The notes under the pieces: model-generated
What the model saw: the letters and a program-made list of their open reading frames with translations, nothing else
Told to the model about the DNA's origin: nothing
Database searches by the model: none
Made by a program: the position numbers and the translations under genes
Shown here: piece after piece, positions 6,720 through 8,826 of the stretch
Layout: each line of letters starts with the position of its first letter
Numbering within the stretch: position 1 is the stretch's first letter
Assembly: GCA_038229055.1 (NCBI GenBank)
Contig: JBBROU010000160.1
Coordinates: forward strand, 1-8,826
Direction of reading: 5' to 3'
Origin: JANYJA01 sp038229055
GTDB lineage: Bacteria > Acidobacteriota > Terriglobia > Bryobacterales > Bryobacteraceae
DNA: 8,826 nt

Positions 6720-7856
6720 ATGTGGAACCGTATTCACGCGGCATTGCGCCGGCGCATCAAGTACCGGATCACATCGGGCGGAGTTCTATTCAGTCTCGCG
6801 CTGGTCCTGGTCGGGGCCGCGGCGGCGATCTCTGCCAATAACCTTCTGTTCCTGATTCTGGCGGCGATGCTCGCGACGCTGATGGTGTCGGGCCTAATTA
6901 GCCGGCTCTGCCTTGCCGGACTCGAGCTCGAGCTGCTTCTGCCGGAACATATCTTTACGGGACAGGCCACAGCTGCGATCATGAAGCTGCGCAACCTGAA
7001 GAACTGGATGCCCTCGTTTTCGATTCACGTGGAAGCGGCGCCGGCACCGAGCGGGGATGCGCCAATTTTGGAGGGGCCCCTCTATTTTCCCGTACTGCCG
7101 GGCGGCAAAACGCTTGAGGAAAAGGTGGCCGTCCGGTTTGCTCGCCGGGGAGCACACCAAGAAAACCTGTTCGTGGTTTCTACCAAATTTCCGTTTGGAT
7201 TTTTGGAAAAGACGGCGACTGTGACGCTGCGCCGCGAGACGCTCGTGTATCCTTCAATAACGGCTCTGGCGGGATTCGAGGATCTCCTGGCGAGCGCGGG
7301 CCACGAAATGGAATCGCGCTTTCGCGGCCAAGGCAGCGACTTTTACCACATCCGGCCGTACGAGGCTTTTGAGAGCGCGCGGCATGTGGACTGGCGCAGC
7401 ACGGCCCACACCGGTGAGTTGCAGTTGCGCGAGTTCGCGCGCGAGCAGCAGCGCCGCATCGAGATCTTCCTTGATCGCAATGCAAATCCCGACGGCGCAG
7501 CCTGGTTCGAGATGGCGGTGAGTTGCTGCGCGTTTCTGGTCTGGAATCTGCCCGGCAGCGAGACGGAGATTCATTTCCGTTCGCAGCAATTCGAGGCGCT
7601 GATCCCGGAAGAGGGCGATGTCTATACTATCCTGAAATATCTCGCTCTCGTTCAGCCTCAAAGCGGCCGGGCGGCAGAGTACCCCGCGGATGAATCGAAT
7701 TTCCAAATCCTTTTCAGCGTCGAACCGAACCGTTTCCTCGAGATGGGTTGGACCCCGGCGCGCGTGTTTAGCGCCGATGCTTTTGCCGCTGGCGGGGATG
7801 GCGCAGAACCCGCAACCGATCGTTCAGCAGACGCTCCCGCTACCACCCAACATTGA
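6720..7856 (+). CDS. DUF58 membrane protein
   Basis: The 378-residue product has a basic N-terminus, two transmembrane helices (about 19-38 and 41-61) and an extracytoplasmic or beta-rich middle region. The DUF58 core follows at about 203-252, with the signature GQGSDFYHIRPYEAFESARH, VDWRSTAH and LREFAREQQRRIEIFLD. DUF58 proteins have a VWA-like fold and usually sit beside a MoxR AAA-ATPase and a transglutaminase-like protein, acting in envelope or complex assembly. Neither partner is in this window; the left neighbour is DinB. The expected VWA metal site is degenerate (FLDRNAN rather than DxSxS), which is common in this family. After EMGWTPARVF the C-terminus becomes a low-complexity Ala/Asp/Thr tail (350-378) that overlaps another open frame. 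No Shine-Dalgarno precedes ATG 6720; coupling to the upstream stop is possible. Confidence 0.88.
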   Translation: MWNRIHAALRRRIKYRITSGGVLFSLALVLVGAAAAISANNLLFLILAAMLATLMVSGLISRLCLAGLELELLLPEHIFTGQATAAIMKLRNLKNWMPSFSIHVEAAPAPSGDAPILEGPLYFPVLPGGKTLEEKVAVRFARRGAHQENLFVVSTKFPFGFLEKTATVTLRRETLVYPSITALAGFEDLLASAGHEMESRFRGQGSDFYHIRPYEAFESARHVDWRSTAHTGELQLREFAREQQRRIEIFLDRNANPDGAAWFEMAVSCCAFLVWNLPGSETEIHFRSQQFEALIPEEGDVYTILKYLALVQPQSGRAAEYPADESNFQILFSVEPNRFLEMGWTPARVFSADAFAAGGDGAEPATDRSADAPATTQH

Positions 7857-7959
7857 GCCTGTCCGCACTTCCGTCACCCTGTACCTCGGTGAAAACTCCA
7901 CAGTGCGCATCGCTGCCTTTCGTAACTTCGAGCTCAACACCGCGGCTGTGGCCCGTTGA
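7690..7959 (+). CDS. Uncertain secreted-protein start, possibly truncated
   Basis: This frame overlaps the last 167 bases of the DUF58 gene and continues 103 bases beyond it. Its middle looks like a signal-peptide core and cleavage region (CLAPMLLPLAGMAQ), followed by NPQPIVQQTLPLPPNIEPVR and then TSVTLYLGENSTVRIAAFRN. The end recalls either the N-terminus of a TonB-dependent receptor (VRTSVTV-like) or the first domain of a pilus or secretin protein; I cannot decide between them. It stops at 7957-7959, just before the degraded toxin gene, which would fit a gene cut off when foreign DNA joined here. The start is unclear: ATG 7690 gives a long n-region, while ATG 7777 gives too short a signal peptide. 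Neither has a Shine-Dalgarno. It may equally be a chance overlap. Confidence 0.35.
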   Translation: MNRISKSFSASNRTVSSRWVGPRRACLAPMLLPLAGMAQNPQPIVQQTLPLPPNIEPVRTSVTLYLGENSTVRIAAFRNFELNTAAVAR

Positions 7960-7966
7960 GCCGCTG

Positions 7967-7983
7967 TAGAGTGGGACACTCTA
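7967..7983. repeat. Perfect 7-bp inverted repeat at the end of the RES pseudogene
   Basis: TAGAGTG (7967-7973), GGA, CACTCTA (7977-7983) form a perfect short palindrome that includes the restored stop codon of the minus-strand RES gene (7981-7983). There is no T-run on either side. It could be a weak hairpin terminator, a binding site or the scar of a junction. Confidence 0.5.
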
Positions 7984-8436
7984 GTGGCCAGAGCGGAAAA
8001 GCCGGTGATCGTACGGGAATTCACTCCGCCCGTTCGATGGTAATTTCGCGCGCTTCCGGGTGCGCCGGGTTCAGCAGCCAGTTGGAGGTTTCCGGAAGAA
8101 TGGCCGAGGGGACTTCGAGCGGCACGCTGGGCGCGGCCTTGAGCCAAGCGTCCCCGATGGCACGGGACGTTCGAGTGTGATCGGGCCAGTCGGAAGGCAG
8201 CGATGCTGCGTCGACGCATCCTTGCGACGCTGAATCGGAAACCTGAATTTTCAGGAGCTTGTAGCTGGTTGGAAACTCCGCTTCCAATGGACTAGAGTCT
8301 CAACCAGCGCGGCCGCTGGCGAGGTGGCAAGATACACGATCGGGCGACCCCGCGTGTGCCAGCGCGCCGCGGCGGCTAGCCCTCCGCCCCCGTCGAGACT
8401 TTCGTGGTTGCCGATACGCCAAACACCACTAGGCAA
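7981..8436 (-). pseudogene. RES-domain toxin (MbcT/ParT family), two frameshifts
   Basis: RES toxins attack NAD+ or ADP-ribosylate targets and are paired with Xre/DUF2384 antitoxins. Three minus-strand pieces join into one ~152-residue RES protein. Piece 1 (8436 to about 8284): VWRIGNHESLDGGGGL, ARWH, PIVYLATSPAAALVETLVHW. Piece 2 (about 8284 to 8024): EAEFPTSYKLLKIQV, LPSDWPDH, RAIGDAWLKAAPSV, LEVPSAILPETSNWLLNPAH, ITIERAE. Piece 3 (8022 to 7981): EFPYDHRLFRSGH and stop. The key family residues remain (Arg25, Tyr35, Glu46 and the Ser of VPSAI). The first shift, at about 8280-8288, fits a one-base loss. The second, at 8021-8023, creates a premature TGA. The start is uncertain: TTG 8436 is in frame and overlaps the antitoxin stop by eight bases. 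As it stands the toxin should be inactive. Confidence 0.88.
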
Positions 8437-8686
8437 ACATGCCGTTATCGATCTGGACCAGCATCTCCTCGACGAGCCTGCCGCCGGCCTCGGTTTCGAG
8501 AAGTTGAAACGGCGTTCGGTTTCCAAACCGCCGTTTGGCAGTGCGCGTATCCAATCAAGAAGCTTTTGATCTTCGCCGAAGACGGCCCGTCCCTGGGCCA
8601 GAATGCGGGCAGTACGAATCGCTCGATCCGATTCAACGGTGGACAGACGTTCCTTGCGGCTCTTCCGGTGCGCCGGAGTGTACCCA
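8429..8686 (-). pseudogene. DUF2384 (Xre/MbcA/ParS-type) antitoxin, 3' exon, frameshifted
   Basis: This is the partner of the RES toxin; its C-terminal DUF2384 domain normally covers the toxin active site. From 8685 the frame reads GYTPAHRKSRKERLSTVESD, then RAIRTARILAQGRAVFGEDQ, then KLLDWIR. After a frame change at 8543-8548 it continues TAKRRFGNRTPFQLL, ETEAGGRLVEEML and VQIDNGMFA, ending at TAG 8429-8431. The joined sequence follows the family order (LS..ES.R, VFG....A..WL.T, G..P..LL.TE.G...VE.LL..I..G.FA). Removing one repeated GC in the CGCGC at 8543-8547 restores the frame, so a dinucleotide duplication is the simplest cause. The 5' part (helix-turn-helix region) is absent: at 8687 the sequence becomes group II intron, which splits a codon after its second base. 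Confidence 0.85.
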
Positions 8687-8689
8687 ATC

Positions 8690-8724
8690 GGGATAGGGGG
8701 TAGCCTCGCGGCTACACCCCTCCC
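8690..8724 (-). ncRNA. Group II intron domain VI with branch-point adenosine
   Basis: On the minus strand GGGA (8724-8721) pairs with TCCC (8693-8690). GGGG and GTAGCC on the left arm pair with GGCTAC and CCCC on the right arm, around a GCGA tetraloop (8709-8706). A TA bulge on the 3' side contains A at 8694, the eighth base from the intron end, where the lariat branch point is expected. Confidence 0.85.
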
Positions 8725-8727
8725 ACA

Positions 8728-8757
8728 CCACCGGACATGCGGGTCCGCATCCGGCGG
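8728..8757 (-). ncRNA. Group II intron domain V (catalytic hairpin)
   Basis: On the minus strand CCGCCGGA (8757-8750) pairs with TCCGGTGG (8735-8728), including a G-U pair. A two-base TG bulge (8737-8736) sits on the 3' side. A short upper stem TGCG/CGCA caps it with a GACC loop. The catalytic triad is CGC rather than the commoner AGC. The hairpin is about 30 nt, a little shorter than the usual 34 nt, because the upper stem is short. Confidence 0.8.
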
Positions 8758-8766
8758 TTCGGCGGG

Positions 8767-8826
8767 TTAAGCAATCGGACGGACAGTCAATCTCGGAATC
8801 CCGAGCGAGTCGAAGTAGGCATTGGG
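8767..8826 (-). CDS. Probable intron-encoded reverse transcriptase/maturase, last 19 codons
   Basis: The minus-strand frame PNAYFDSLGIPRLTVRPIA ends at TAA 8767-8769, nine bases before domain V. The position fits an intron-encoded protein, which lies in domain IV and stops just upstream of domain V. The NAYFDSLGIPRL stretch resembles C-termini of group II intron reverse transcriptases as I remember them. The visible part is too short to assign the RT class or say whether an endonuclease domain is present. Confidence 0.55.
   Translation of the reverse strand, partial: PNAYFDSLGIPRLTVRPIA

Larger units (their letters stand above)
8687..8826 (-). mobile_element. Group II intron, 3' end (rest beyond window edge)
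   Basis: Read on the minus strand, the right edge holds the end of an intron-encoded protein, then domain V, then domain VI, then the terminal CCCGAT. The last two bases (AT) match the AY rule for group II intron ends. The 3' splice boundary is placed between 8687 and 8686 because antitoxin coding resumes exactly there (TGGGTACACT). The intron inserts in the same orientation as the antitoxin, so splicing could in principle rejoin the exons. Domains I-IV, most of the reverse transcriptase and the 5' exon are outside the window. Confidence 0.85.

Noticed and set aside
6241..6855. 204-codon plus-strand open frame overlapping the DinB and DUF58 genes
   Set aside because: Its translation has no family signature and crosses two genes that do; it is a frame shadow.
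8404..8703. Plus-strand open frames over the right end
   Set aside because: They have no recognisable motifs, while the minus strand over the same bases spells the DUF2384 antitoxin and RES toxin.

Overview
The window is 8.8 kb of high-GC bacterial chromosome. Gene content and protein style suggest a member of the Acidobacteriota: an alanine/lysine-rich histone H1-like protein, a DUF892 protein carrying a YtxH tail, a DinB-family protein and a DUF58 protein. This placement is an inference from overall resemblance, not from a marker gene.

Layout from left to right. (1) 1-969 is the 3' part of a TPR-type protein of unknown function. (2) 1257-2942 encodes an exported MltD-like lytic transglycosylase with LysM modules and a very basic C-terminal tail. 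(3) 3035-3727 encodes a bipolar histone H1-like protein, with an acidic N-terminus and 18 uninterrupted KKAAP-type pentapeptides, and is closed by a strong intrinsic terminator at 3754-3789. (4) A convergent 75-residue protein of unknown function follows on the minus strand (3788-4015). (5) On the plus strand come a DUF892 (YciF-like) and YtxH fusion (4123-4917), an atypical SDR NAD(P)-binding protein (4966-5793), a 330-bp gap without a convincing gene, a DinB-family protein (6125-6706) and a two-helix DUF58 protein (6720-7856). (6) An open frame overlapping the DUF58 3' end (7690-7959) looks like the start of a secreted or envelope protein that ends early.

The right end (7981-8826, minus strand) is accessory DNA and is the most interesting part. 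Reading across frames reconstructs a RES-domain toxin and the DUF2384 (Xre/MbcA/ParS-type) antitoxin upstream of it. The toxin carries two frameshifts and the antitoxin one. The antitoxin reading frame is also interrupted at 8686/8687 by the 3' end of a group II intron, of which domain VI with its bulged adenosine, domain V with a CGC triad, and the last 19 codons of a probable intron-encoded protein are visible. The intron body and the 5' exon of the antitoxin lie beyond the right edge.

The housekeeping genes do not form one obvious pathway. Several concern the envelope or stress (transglycosylase, DUF892-YtxH, DUF58) or nucleoid structure (H1-like). DinB and DUF58 are 13 bp apart and probably co-transcribed. 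The toxin-antitoxin and intron block is a decayed mobile or selfish island abutting the DUF58 locus.
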